Notes: generated from the letters alone by a model not told the origin. 21,999 nt of DNA from Sphingomonadaceae bacterium (GCA_023384025.1 JAHDXX010000019.1:1-21999); one strand, 5' to 3'; shown: positions 6,940 to 14,547, counted from the first letter of the stretch. Made by a program: numbers and translations.

Positions 6940-6947
6940 AACATTTT

Positions 6948-7601
6948 GTGGAACGTGAAGCACAACTCGAACACGCCGAACTGGTCCGCCGCGCGGGCAA
7001 GCTGTTCTCGGGCCGGGTGGATTTCCTCCTCTCGGCCCCGCAGCTGAAATTCCTGCCTGACCCGACCGTGCCGGAGATCGCGTTCTGCGGGCGCTCCAAT
7101 GTCGGCAAGAGCTCGCTGCTCAACGCGCTGACCGGGCGGCGGGCGATTGCGCGCGCTTCGGTCACCCCGGGCCGCACGCAGGAGCTGAACTTCTTCGAAG
7201 TGGGCGATCCGACCCTGTTCCGGTTGGTCGACATGCCCGGCTACGGCTTTGCCAAGGCGCCGATCAAGGTGGTCGACAAGTGGAAATCGCTGGTCAAGAC
7301 CTACCTGCGCGGCCGCGCGGTGCTCGCGCGCACGCTGGTGCTGGTCGACGCGCGCCATGGCCTCAAGGACGTCGACCGCGCAATGATGAAAATGCTCGAC
7401 GAGGCGGCGGTGACCTATCGCGTGGTCCTGACCAAGGCCGACAAGATCAAGGCGAGCGAACTGGAAGCGACCGCTGCAAAGGTGGCCGCCGAAGCGAAGA
7501 CCCACGTCGCTGCCTATCCCGATATCCACGTGACCAGCAGCGAGAAGGGCATGGGGATTGACGAGTTGCGCGCCGCCGTGCTGGCCGACGCGGGGGTTTG
7601 A
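6948..7601 (+). CDS. engB: Ribosome biogenesis GTPase EngB (YihA/YsxC)
   Basis: A 217-residue GTPase that helps assemble the large ribosomal subunit. G1 is GRSNVGKS at residues 48-55, the switch region SVTPGRTQELNFF carries the G2 threonine, G3 is DMPGYGFA, G4 TKADK and G5 SSEKG. GTG 6948 is chosen: translation further upstream in frame runs through the palindromic repeat and gives a non-conserved stretch, while GGA sits seven bases before the GTG. The gene is co-directional with yidC and follows the usual rnpA-yidD-yidC-engB order, separated by 114 bases of mostly repeat. After it the gene order breaks into accessory genes. Confidence 0.95.
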   Translation: MEREAQLEHAELVRRAGKLFSGRVDFLLSAPQLKFLPDPTVPEIAFCGRSNVGKSSLLNALTGRRAIARASVTPGRTQELNFFEVGDPTLFRLVDMPGYGFAKAPIKVVDKWKSLVKTYLRGRAVLARTLVLVDARHGLKDVDRAMMKMLDEAAVTYRVVLTKADKIKASELEATAAKVAAEAKTHVAAYPDIHVTSSEKGMGIDELRAAVLADAGV

Positions 7602-7700
7602 ACGGGGGCGGCGGCTTTCGAGAGGCTGCCCAGTCTTGACGACCGTCCAGGATTGGGTGGGAAGCTGACAGACGGGTTTAAGCCACCGGAACGGATGGGC

Positions 7701-8099
7701 TCACGTTAGAAAATACGGCTCAGCGCTCAATCGTTCAGAAATCCACCAGATGTTTCCCGAAGGATCGCGTACGCCCCCTTGCCTGTCGCCGTAAGGCATA
7801 TCCTCAGTGTCCATTATCTTTTCAGCTCCCGCGTTCAGTGCCCTTTCCATCGATGCGTCGGCATTTTCAACGTAGAGGTAAAAAGCGCCCGAACTTGCGG
7901 GAAACTGTTCTGACGCGTCGCTCACCATTATCGTGGCGGTATTAAACCTTAGCTGGCAATTGGCGATGCGCCCGTCGGGAGCCAAACTTCTGCCAATTTC
8001 TTTCGCGCCGAACGCGGCATCGAGGAACTCGACATACTCATTCCCGCCATCGACGAAAATATACGGCGTTACGACCGCAAAACCCTGTGGAACATGCAT
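7701..8099 (-). CDS. VOC-family protein, PhnB/glyoxalase-like
   Basis: A 132-residue vicinal-oxygen-chelate fold protein. It shows the PhnB-like order VTPYIFVDGGNEYVEFLDAAFGAKEIGR near the start, an ATIMVSD strand in the middle, and GDRQGGVRDPSGNIWWISER at the end. Members of this group include putative metalloenzymes and resistance proteins; the substrate cannot be predicted. The start is ATG 8099, with AAGGAG seven bases upstream on the minus strand; that binding site partly overlaps a small hairpin. Its base composition is visibly lower in GC than its neighbours, suggesting recent acquisition. It faces engB tail to tail, with a 99-base gap (7602-7700) holding only a weak GC hairpin without a T-tract. 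Confidence 0.85.
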   Translation of the reverse strand: MHVPQGFAVVTPYIFVDGGNEYVEFLDAAFGAKEIGRSLAPDGRIANCQLRFNTATIMVSDASEQFPASSGAFYLYVENADASMERALNAGAEKIMDTEDMPYGDRQGGVRDPSGNIWWISERLSAEPYFLT

Positions 8100-8104
8100 C
8101 TCGC

Positions 8105-8120
8105 CTCTCCTTGGTGAGAG
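8105..8120 (-). promoter_or_regulatory. Hairpin overlapping the VOC gene ribosome binding site
   Basis: CTCTC (8105-8109) and GAGAG (8116-8120) form a 5-bp stem with a 6-base loop. Read on the minus strand, the Shine-Dalgarno AAGGAG (8112-8107) spans the loop and one arm, six bases before the ATG at 8099. The motif resembles the larger CTCTCCC hairpins at 8293-8413. Confidence 0.35.
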
Positions 8121-8290
8121 GGTGTACCCGTCGGCTTTCGGGGTCAAGGCGCAATGTGATGAGCGTCCGCAAAGGGGTCGCTTTCAGATTTTCCGCTTCT
8201 GGCGAAGAACCGTCTGAAGCTGCCGGGCAGGTTCCGGGCCCGAGCGAAGCGGCGGCGGATGATTGCACCTAGGGTGGGTAGCAGACAAAG

Positions 8291-8420
8291 CCCTCTCCCC
8301 TTGCGGGAGAGGGTTGGGAGAGGGGTCCGGAGCAAAGCTCCGGCCCAGCCCCCTCTCAACTCCGGCTAGGCAGCAAGCTGCCAAGTCTCCGTATCTCTCC
8401 CGCAAGGGGAGAGACTTGGC
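8291..8420. repeat. Multi-hairpin inverted repeat between the two VOC genes
   Basis: Two 19-base copies in inverted orientation, CTCTCCCCTTGCGGGAGAG (8293-8311) and its exact reverse complement (8395-8413), each also folding on itself as a 7-bp hairpin. Between them lie CCGGAG-CAAAG-CTCCGG (8327-8343) and GGCAGC-AA-GCTGCC (8369-8382), and GCCAAGTCTC (8380-8389) pairs with GAGACTTGGC (8411-8420). It has no coding capacity. It fills most of the 378-base gap between 8099 and 8478. The CTCTCCCCTTGCGGGAGAG unit looks like a common interspersed repeat of GC-rich proteobacteria, possibly a non-autonomous element. Confidence 0.75.
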
Positions 8421-8477
8421 GGCTGCAAAGGGGCCACTTTACGGTCGGGAGCATTGCCCAGCCTCCGCACAAGCAGC

Positions 8478-8897
8478 CTACCGCGCAAACAGATTATCCG
8501 GGTTCGCCATCGCCTTCACTTCCAGCGCGTTGCCGGCCGGGTCGCGGAAGAACATCGTCGCCTGCTCGCCCGGCTCGCCGCGGAAACGCACGGTCGGTTC
8601 GATTTCGAACCGGGTGCCGGCAGCGCGCAGGCGTTCGGCCATCGCTTCCCATTCCGCCATGCCCAGCACCAGCCCGAAATGCGGCACCGGCACGCCGTGG
8701 CCGTCGACGTGGTTGCTCGCGCGATCTCCCGCTTTTCCCGGCGCCAAGTGGGCGACGATCTGGTGGCCGAAGAAGTCGAAATCGATCCACTCGTCGGACG
8801 AGCGCCCCTCCGGGCAGCCGAGCACCCCGCCGTAGAACGCGCGGGCGGCGGCAAGATCGTCGACGGGGAAGGCGAGGTGGAACGGGCGCAGGGTCAT
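8478..8897 (-). CDS. VOC-family protein, dioxygenase-like
   Basis: A 139-residue vicinal-oxygen-chelate protein of the glyoxalase/extradiol dioxygenase type. It opens MTLRPFHLAFPVDDLAAARAFYGGVLGCPEGR with a metal-ligand histidine at FHLAF, has a second histidine in VPHFGLVL and ends MFFRDPAGNALEVKAM, whose glutamate is the third usual ligand. A catalytic metal site is therefore likely, unlike some PhnB-like relatives. Start ATG 8897 begins at the conserved segment; a TTG at 8930 is possible but less likely, and neither has a strong ribosome binding site. It is divergent from the GST gene across a 106-base gap. It is not closely similar to the other VOC gene nearby. Confidence 0.87.
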   Translation of the reverse strand: MTLRPFHLAFPVDDLAAARAFYGGVLGCPEGRSSDEWIDFDFFGHQIVAHLAPGKAGDRASNHVDGHGVPVPHFGLVLGMAEWEAMAERLRAAGTRFEIEPTVRFRGEPGEQATMFFRDPAGNALEVKAMANPDNLFAR

Positions 8898-9003
8898 GCG
8901 CGCGCCATAGACCAAGGCGCAGGCTCGCAAAAGGCCCGTTCATCCTCGACTCGCTGCGGCTGAACCGTTACCGCGCCGGCACACGGCAAGGTGGAGCCCG
9001 TTC

Positions 9004-9669
9004 ATGAAACTGATCATCGGCAACAAGAACTATTCAAGCTGGTCGCTGCGGGCATGGCTCGCGGCCAAGCAGTCCGGCATCCTGTTCGAGGAACTGACGG
9101 TCAACATCGGCGGCGATGACTGGCAGGTGGCCAAGCGCCAGTCGGGCGAGATCATGCCCAGCGGCAAGGTGCCGATCCTGTGGGACGGCGAAGTGGTGGT
9201 GTGGGACAGCCTCGCGATCCTCGAATACCTCGCCGACAAGGTCGGGCGCGACCGGTTCTGGCCCAAGGATGATGCGGCGCGCGGCATGGCCCGCGCGGTG
9301 GTGGCGGAAATGCACTCCTCGTTCCGCGCGCTGCGCAGCGAACTGCCGATGAACGTGCGCGCCCGGATCGAAGGGCATCGCGTGTCCGAAGAATGCAAGC
9401 AGGACATTGTCCGCGTGCTCCAGATCTGGGCCGAAGCCCGCGCCCGCTATGGCGAGGGCGGTCCGTTCCTGTTCGGAACTTTCGGTGCGGCCGACGTGTT
9501 CTTTGCGCCTGTGGTCAGCCGGTTCGTGACCTACGGAATCGGCGTGCCCGGTTTCGCCGAAGCCTACATGGAAACGATGTGGGAGCAGGAGTGGATGCAG
9601 GCATGGATCAACGCCGCCGAGGACGAGGAATGGACCATCGAGCAATACGAAGTCGCGCGGCGGGCGTGA
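9004..9669 (+). CDS. Glutathione S-transferase family protein
   Basis: A 221-residue cytoplasmic GST-fold protein. The N-terminal thioredoxin-like half contains GNKNYSSWSLRAWLAAKQSG, with a serine pair where the catalytic Ser of this subgroup sits, then GKVPILWDGEVVVWDSLAILEYLADK (cis-proline and the glutathione-binding DS pair). The C-terminal helical half has GTFGAADVFFAPVVSRF, the N-capping box region. It should conjugate or reduce small electrophiles with glutathione; the substrate is unknown. AAGGTGGAG upstream supports ATG 9004. The nuclease gene begins 2 bases after its stop, so the two are probably co-transcribed. Confidence 0.92.
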   Translation: MKLIIGNKNYSSWSLRAWLAAKQSGILFEELTVNIGGDDWQVAKRQSGEIMPSGKVPILWDGEVVVWDSLAILEYLADKVGRDRFWPKDDAARGMARAVVAEMHSSFRALRSELPMNVRARIEGHRVSEECKQDIVRVLQIWAEARARYGEGGPFLFGTFGAADVFFAPVVSRFVTYGIGVPGFAEAYMETMWEQEWMQAWINAAEDEEWTIEQYEVARRA

Positions 9670-9671
9670 TC

Positions 9672-10544
9672 ATGAAGCGGCTGGTCGCAACAGTCCTTGC
9701 GCTGGCATTGTGCGTGCCCGCTCCGGCGCTCGCATGGGGCGGCTATGGCCACCGCACCACTGCCGAGATTGCCGAGGCCAATGTCCGCCCGGAAACGCGC
9801 GCCGCGATGAACCGGCTGTTCGCGTACGAAAGCCGTCTCGGCACACCCGATTGCCGGATGCGCGATATCCGCGAAGCCTCGACCTGGCCGGACTGCATCC
9901 GCCGCGACGGCTGGCGCTGGGGCTATACCGGTGCCTGGCATTACCGCACCGCCCCGATTTGCGAGGCCTACAACCCGCGCGCCAACTGCTCCGGCGGCAA
10001 CTGCGTAACCGCGCAGATCGAGCGCGCGCAGCGCCTGCTGGCGGACGAGAGCCTGCCCGGCCATATCCGGCTGGAAGCGCTGTCCAACCTCGTCCACTTC
10101 GTCGGCGACGTGCACATGCCGCTCCATTCGGGCGACCGCGAGGATCGCGGCGGCAACGACCGCGAGACCGACTACGGCATCGTCCCCGACCTCAACCTGC
10201 ACTGGATCTGGGACGGGCCGCTGGCGGAGCGTTCGATCTCGTCGGCACAGCCGCCGCTGGTGCGGCGCTATTCCGACGAGGAACGCGCCCGTATCGCCAC
10301 CGGCGGCCCGCACGACTGGGGCCGCGAGAGCTGGCAGATCGCGCGCGATTTCGTCTACCGCACCGCGTTTGACCGTGACTCGTGTGCAGGCGATCTGCCG
10401 GGCGAAACCGCGCTCAGCCAGGAAGATATCGAAGCCGCGATCCCGGTCGCCAACGAACGGGTGCTGCAAGCCGGCCTGCGGATTGCCCGCCTGCTCGACG
10501 AGGCCTTTGCGCCGGGGCCGCTGCCGGTGCCGGAGCGGAATTGA
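9672..10544 (+). CDS. Secreted S1/P1-type zinc nuclease
   Basis: A 290-residue member of the S1/P1 nuclease family, which cuts single-stranded DNA or RNA with three zinc ions. Residues 1-21 are a signal peptide ending APALA, so the mature protein would begin with Trp22, whose free amino group is a zinc ligand in this family. All nine ligand positions can be matched: Trp22, His27 (WGGYGH), Asp74, His90 (AWHYRT), His142, Asp146 and His152 (HFVGDVHMPLH), His177 and Asp181 (HWIWD). It should act in the periplasm or outside the cell, perhaps in nucleotide scavenging. Cysteines at CRMRD and in the CSGGNC region may form disulfides. Start ATG 9672 fits the signal peptide. A palindromic repeat follows. 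Confidence 0.93.
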   Translation: MKRLVATVLALALCVPAPALAWGGYGHRTTAEIAEANVRPETRAAMNRLFAYESRLGTPDCRMRDIREASTWPDCIRRDGWRWGYTGAWHYRTAPICEAYNPRANCSGGNCVTAQIERAQRLLADESLPGHIRLEALSNLVHFVGDVHMPLHSGDREDRGGNDRETDYGIVPDLNLHWIWDGPLAERSISSAQPPLVRRYSDEERARIATGGPHDWGRESWQIARDFVYRTAFDRDSCAGDLPGETALSQEDIEAAIPVANERVLQAGLRIARLLDEAFAPGPLPVPERN

Positions 10545-10566
10545 AGCCGCACGAGAATTTCCAATC

Positions 10567-10658
10567 CCGTTCGCCCTGAGCCTGTCGAAGGGCCGCACTT
10601 TCTCACGACCAGCACTGCCGAAGGAAGAACAGGGCTTCGACAGGCTCAGCCCGAACGG
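10567..10658. repeat. Palindromic interspersed repeat, copy B
   Basis: The left arm CCGTTCGCCCTGAGCCTGTC followed by GAAGGGC, and the right arm GCTTCGACAGGCTCAGCCCG followed by AACGG, match copy A at 6849-6939 except for one base in the left arm; the interior differs. It lies between the convergent nuclease and cupin genes, where a stem-loop could end or stabilise transcripts from both sides. No separate terminator is visible there. Confidence 0.85.
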
Positions 10659-10674
10659 ATGATAGGGAGCGGCG

Positions 10675-11142
10675 CTAGGGCAACCGTTTCGTCTCGTAGC
10701 GCGACCCGTCCTTGCGGGCATAGCCTGCCGCGTCGAACACCATGTCGATGTCCGGATATTCGCCGCTGTCGGCCTCGCGCGAACCGGCGCTGATCGCGAC
10801 GAAGACGCAGGGCGTGGCGGAGCGGTTCTGCAAGTGATGGCCGTTGCGCGCGCCCGCGGGCCAGACGAGCACATCACCGGGCCGGACCAGTGTCTCGCCA
10901 CTGTCCTCGATCAGCACCGCTTCGCCTTCCAGCATGACCAGCAGCTCGTCCTGCCCGCTGTGCCAGTGGCGCTGGCTCGACCAGGCGCCGGGTTTCAGCG
11001 TGACATGGCTCGCCCCCATCAGGGTGAGGCCGGCGGGCGGCGCCAGGCGGCGGTACCAGCGGCCTTGCACTTCACGGTCGTAGGGTGCGGGGTAACCGGT
11101 CACGTTGGTTTGGGGGATGGCATCAAGATCGAGCTTGGGCAT
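10675..11142 (-). CDS. Cupin-domain protein
   Basis: A 155-residue single cupin. Motif 1 is SQRHWHSGQDELLVMLEGE with candidate metal ligands His59, His61 and Glu66; motif 2 is RPGDVLVWPAGARNGHHLQN with His102 or His103. The spacing in motif 2 is a little longer than the classic pattern. All four ligands present suggests a metal-binding enzyme or sensor, but the substrate is unknown. The C-terminal extension ending YPDIDMVFDAAGYARKDGS is a feature I associate with a group of uncharacterised cupins. AGGAG lies upstream of ATG 11142. It is divergent from dapE across 32 bases, so the promoters of the two genes must overlap. Confidence 0.87.
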   Translation of the reverse strand: MPKLDLDAIPQTNVTGYPAPYDREVQGRWYRRLAPPAGLTLMGASHVTLKPGAWSSQRHWHSGQDELLVMLEGEAVLIEDSGETLVRPGDVLVWPAGARNGHHLQNRSATPCVFVAISAGSREADSGEYPDIDMVFDAAGYARKDGSRYETKRLP

Positions 11143-11174
11143 GGGCGGCCTCTCCTGCTAGGCAGGGACGCAAC

Positions 11175-12326
11175 ATGACCGATGTGACCGCGCTCGCCAA
11201 CCGCCTGATCGCCGCCCCCAGCGTGACGCCTGCCGCAGGCCTTGTGTTCGATGTGCTGGAGGCGATGCTGGTGCCGCTGGGCTTTGCAGTGCACCGGTTC
11301 CTTGCCGGGGAAGCAAGCGATCCGGGGGCAGGCGACGGGTCGCACGGCCCGGTCGAAAACCTCTTTGCCATCCGCAAGGGCCCTTCCGGCTCGAAGCATT
11401 TCGCCTTTGCCGGGCACCTCGATGTCGTGCCGCCGGGTACGGGCTGGACCAGCGCGCCGTTCGCGCCGGAGGTGAAGGGCGATTTGCTCTACGGGCGCGG
11501 GGCGGTCGACATGAAGGGCGCGATTGCGGCAATGGTCGCGGCGGTGGTGGAGGTGCCGGTGGAAGCGGGCACGCTCAGCTTCATCATCACCGGCGACGAG
11601 GAAGGCCCCGCTGTCCACGGCACCCGCGCGCTGATCGACCATATGCGCGCAGTGGGCGAGATCCCCGATCTGTGCCTGGTGGGCGAGCCGACTTCGGTCC
11701 ACCGGCTCGGCGACATGATGAAGATCGGGCGGCGCGGCTCGGTCAATGTCTGGCTGGAGGTTGACGGCGTGCAGGGCCACGTTGCCTACCCGCACCTGGC
11801 GGACAATCCGGTCAGCAAGCTGGTTGCCATGCTGGCGGAACTGGACGCGCTCGTGCTCGACGAAGGGACCGACTGGTTCCAGCCCTCGAACCTCGAGATT
11901 ACCGAGATCGAAGTCGGCAACCCTGCCACCAACGTCATTCCTGCCCGCGCCCGCGCACGCATTTCGATCCGCTTCAACGACCGGCACTCGGGTGCCTCGC
12001 TGTCGGAACGGGTCGGGCAGATCGCGCAGAAGCATGGCGGCACCGCGCTGCCGATCATTTCGGGCGAACCTTTCCTGACGCCACCGGGCGCATTTTCAGC
12101 GATGGTCGCGGCGGCGGTGGAGGCGGAGACCGGTGTCTCGCCGGAGCCTTCGACCACGGGCGGAACTTCTGACGCACGGTTCCTGAAAGACTTGTGCCCG
12201 GTGATCGAGTTCGGCCTCTGCAACGCAACCATGCACAAGCGCGACGAAGCGGTGGCGGTGGCCGACCTTGCCGTGCTAGCCCGTATTTACCGGCGGATCG
12301 CAACAGCGGCGCTGACGAACGACTGA
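11175..12326 (+). CDS. dapE: Succinyl-diaminopimelate desuccinylase
   Basis: A 383-residue dinuclear-zinc M20 peptidase-family enzyme that removes succinate from N-succinyl-LL-diaminopimelate in the lysine and peptidoglycan pathway. Ligand and catalytic positions: His81 and Asp83 in AFAGHLDVVP, Asp112 in GRGAVDMKG, Glu142 and Glu143 in ITGDEEGP, Glu171 in LVGEPTS and His354 in NATMHKRDE. The lid domain lies between about 185 and 295. DapE rather than another M20 member is indicated by length and by EPSTTGGTSDARF. Start ATG 11175 gives the normal N-terminus; GCAGGG is upstream. The symporter gene starts 12 bases after its stop. dapB of the same pathway lies about 3 kb away on the other strand. 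Confidence 0.95.
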   Translation: MTDVTALANRLIAAPSVTPAAGLVFDVLEAMLVPLGFAVHRFLAGEASDPGAGDGSHGPVENLFAIRKGPSGSKHFAFAGHLDVVPPGTGWTSAPFAPEVKGDLLYGRGAVDMKGAIAAMVAAVVEVPVEAGTLSFIITGDEEGPAVHGTRALIDHMRAVGEIPDLCLVGEPTSVHRLGDMMKIGRRGSVNVWLEVDGVQGHVAYPHLADNPVSKLVAMLAELDALVLDEGTDWFQPSNLEITEIEVGNPATNVIPARARARISIRFNDRHSGASLSERVGQIAQKHGGTALPIISGEPFLTPPGAFSAMVAAAVEAETGVSPEPSTTGGTSDARFLKDLCPVIEFGLCNATMHKRDEAVAVADLAVLARIYRRIATAALTND

Positions 12327-12338
12327 GGGGATAACCGC

Positions 12339-13586
12339 ATGCTTCGCACCTGGTTCGCCATTCCGCTGTGGCAGCGCGTTGTCGCTGCGCTGATCCTTGG
12401 CGTTCTCACCGGCTGGGCCTGGGGGCCGGAGGCGGAGAGCATCAAGTGGATCGGCGACTTCTTCATCAAGTCGATCAAGATGCTGGTCGTGCCGCTGATC
12501 TTCTTCAGTCTGGTTGCCGGAGTCGCGGCGATCGGCGACCTGCGGAAACTCGGCGCAGTCGGCGGGCGGGCGCTGGCGCTGTTCGTGGTGACCGGGCAGA
12601 TCGCGGTCTGGCTCGGGCTCGGGCTCGGCACGCTGGCGACCTCGTTCCAGCTGTTCCCGACCCGCGAGACACTGGGCACGCCCACGGTGCCGACGCCCGA
12701 GCCGAACCCGACCACCGCGGTCGACATGATCCTCTCGATCGTTCCGGAAAGTCCGGTGCAGGTCATGGCCGATGTCGCGGTGCTGCCGCTGATCGTGTTC
12801 TCGCTCTTGGTGGGGATCGGCATCCTGATGGCCGGCAAGGATGGCGAGCCGGTCCAGAAGGTGTTCGATTCGGGCTCCATCGTCATGCAGAAGGTGACGA
12901 TGATCGTGATGGAGCTGACCCCGTTCGGCGTGTTCGCGCTGATGGCATGGGTCGCGGGCACGCTCGGGCTGGAGGCGCTGAAGGCGCTGAGCTGGCTGGT
13001 GGTGTTCAACTACCTCGGCTGCCTGCTGATCATCGGGGTGATGTATTCCGGCATGATCAAGTTCATCGCCAAGCTGCCGGTGAAGGACTTTTTCCGCGGC
13101 ATCCTCGATGCGATGGCGGTCAGCTATTCCACCGCCAGCTCCAACGCGACGCTGCCGGTGACGCTGCGCTGCGCCGAGCGCAATCTCGGCATCTCGAACT
13201 CGGTCGCGAGCTTTGTCATTTCGCTGGGCGCGACCGTGAACATGAACGGCACGGCGATGTATTTGGGCCTCGCCACGCTGTTCGGGGCGCAGATCTTCGG
13301 GGTCGACCTGACGCTGGGGCAGTATTTCCTGATCTCGATCCTCGCGACACTGGGCGCGGTCGGCGCGGCAGGCATTCCGGGGGCGGGGCTGATCATGATG
13401 GCGCTGGTGTTCGGCGCGGTCGGCGTGCCGCTGGAAACCATCGCTTTCGTCGCCGGGGTCGACCGGATCATGGACATGATGCGCACCACGACCAATGTCA
13501 GCGGTGATGCGGCAGTGGCGACCACGGTGGCGGTGATGACGGGCGAGATCGACCGGGCCGAGATGGTTTCGGCGGATGATGTTTGA
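12339..13586 (+). CDS. Dicarboxylate/amino acid:cation symporter (DAACS family)
   Basis: A 415-residue inner-membrane transporter of the GltP/DctA family, taking up glutamate, aspartate or C4-dicarboxylates with sodium or protons. Eight transmembrane segments and two re-entrant loops are expected; the signatures are visible as YSTASSNATLPVT (re-entrant loop 1, serine-rich motif), ATVNMNGTAMY (NMDGT-type motif of TM7), GAAGIPGAG (re-entrant loop 2) and DRIMDMMRTTTNVSGDA (TM8, substrate binding). The NMDGT aspartate is asparagine here, as in many bacterial members. GAGGGG before ATG 12339 is a good binding site. The 12-base gap implies an operon with dapE. Downstream only a weak hairpin with TTTTTT (13671-13686) could end transcription. 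Confidence 0.93.
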   Translation: MLRTWFAIPLWQRVVAALILGVLTGWAWGPEAESIKWIGDFFIKSIKMLVVPLIFFSLVAGVAAIGDLRKLGAVGGRALALFVVTGQIAVWLGLGLGTLATSFQLFPTRETLGTPTVPTPEPNPTTAVDMILSIVPESPVQVMADVAVLPLIVFSLLVGIGILMAGKDGEPVQKVFDSGSIVMQKVTMIVMELTPFGVFALMAWVAGTLGLEALKALSWLVVFNYLGCLLIIGVMYSGMIKFIAKLPVKDFFRGILDAMAVSYSTASSNATLPVTLRCAERNLGISNSVASFVISLGATVNMNGTAMYLGLATLFGAQIFGVDLTLGQYFLISILATLGAVGAAGIPGAGLIMMALVFGAVGVPLETIAFVAGVDRIMDMMRTTTNVSGDAAVATTVAVMTGEIDRAEMVSADDV

Positions 13587-13595
13587 GCGCGAAGC

Positions 13596-13654
13596 TGGAT
13601 TGATGACCGTTCATTTTGCTGGACAATTTCAGACAGAACCACTATATCAATCCA
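13596..13654. repeat. 9-bp inverted repeat at the left edge of the low-GC island
   Basis: TGGATTGAT (13596-13604) and ATCAATCCA (13646-13654) are exact inverted copies 41 bases apart; GTTC (13609-13612) and GAAC (13636-13639) inside them extend the possible stem. It starts about ten bases after the symporter stop. It may be a terminator-like hairpin, or a trace of the event that introduced the DUF3800 gene. Confidence 0.5.
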
Positions 13655-13686
13655 CGGAGGCTTTGTCGGTGACGGCATTGCCTTTT

Positions 13687-14547
13687 TTATTGTTCTGCGC
13701 GGGCTCGTAAATCATTGATTATCTTAAATCCGAAATTGGTGTAACCGCCAGGTGTGTGTTGCGTGAATCGCAAACGTATCACTTTCTCGGAAAATCGATC
13801 CAGTTCTGGGCGGTGCGGCTCCGACATTCCGGCCAACCTCACGCCCCAACTAATGACATACGCAATCAGGTCAGCGATCTGAACCATTGTTGTCAGGTCG
13901 CTATGTACGAAGAATGGTTCAGGGATAATCAGCCGAGAACGAGTTCGACCCTTCTGAGTAGTGACAAAATACTCTGAGACCTGCTCCAATAGAAGATGGC
14001 TCGCACTCTTGTCAAGCTCGTCGAACACCAGGTAGCCCATGGGATCATCAGGGCGGCTGTTGAGGAAGTAGTAAAACCTTTCAAAGAGGTAGGAGTAGTC
14101 TTTCCGAAGCATCCCTGCTTCAGGCCTCGGAGCTGTTTGAGGCACAATTGAAGCAAAAGCTTGAGCTCCGGCTCTTCGCGAAAGTTCAAGGGCCTCCAAC
14201 ACGTAGGCGAGCTTGGCCTGAGCTAAAGCTGAAAGACGCTCTCGACTCACGGCACCACCGTCCTCCAAGAGTTCTCTTGCAAGGATGGTTCGGTCTGCGG
14301 GAAGTATCGAATCCATCTGTCCAGCGTGGCGAAAAACCTTCGACTTCAGGAGCTTTTGGGCTTTGGCCTCAACGCCATAGGCTTCAAAGAGGCGCATACC
14401 AAAGATATTCTCCTGCAAGTCCGATAGTTCACGGATCAACTTCCAGAGCTTTCGATCTTCGATGGCGATCCCTGCTAGGACTTCATAAGGAGATTTTCGA
14501 CGGTCTTGCCCGGATTCATCGATAAATATCACCCAACTCACAGCCAT
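13687..14547 (-). CDS. DUF3800-domain protein
   Basis: A 286-residue protein recognised as DUF3800 from its N-terminal WVIFIDESGQD (residues 5-15) and the C-terminal HSDLTTMVQIADLIAYVISWG, which carries the family's second acidic motif. In between, YLVFDELDKS adds further acidic residues. The family is uncharacterised; an RNase H-like fold has been suggested, and members often occur singly in variable chromosomal regions. Its GC content is clearly lower than that of the flanking genes, so transfer is likely. ATG 14547 directly abuts GGGAG, which is too close, whereas GTG 14541 has the same GGGAG at six bases; either may be the true start. It has no toxin, antitoxin or restriction partner here. 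Confidence 0.82.
   Translation of the reverse strand: MAVSWVIFIDESGQDRRKSPYEVLAGIAIEDRKLWKLIRELSDLQENIFGMRLFEAYGVEAKAQKLLKSKVFRHAGQMDSILPADRTILARELLEDGGAVSRERLSALAQAKLAYVLEALELSRRAGAQAFASIVPQTAPRPEAGMLRKDYSYLFERFYYFLNSRPDDPMGYLVFDELDKSASHLLLEQVSEYFVTTQKGRTRSRLIIPEPFFVHSDLTTMVQIADLIAYVISWGVRLAGMSEPHRPELDRFSEKVIRLRFTQHTPGGYTNFGFKIINDLRARAEQ

Noticed and set aside
8291..8420. CRISPR array
   Set aside because: The repeated units are inverted rather than direct and there is no regular repeat-spacer pattern.
8936..8975. A degenerate copy of the CCGTTCG palindromic repeat between the VOC and GST genes
   Set aside because: CCCGTTCATCCTCGACTCG resembles one arm of a related repeat, but no convincing partner arm is present.
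9564..10901. A 445-codon minus-strand frame across the nuclease gene and the repeat
   Set aside because: It runs antisense to the S1/P1 nuclease and through a palindromic repeat, with no domain similarity.
13671..13686. Intrinsic terminator after the symporter
   Set aside because: GGC-ATT-GCC before TTTTTT is only a 3-bp stem, too weak to call by itself.
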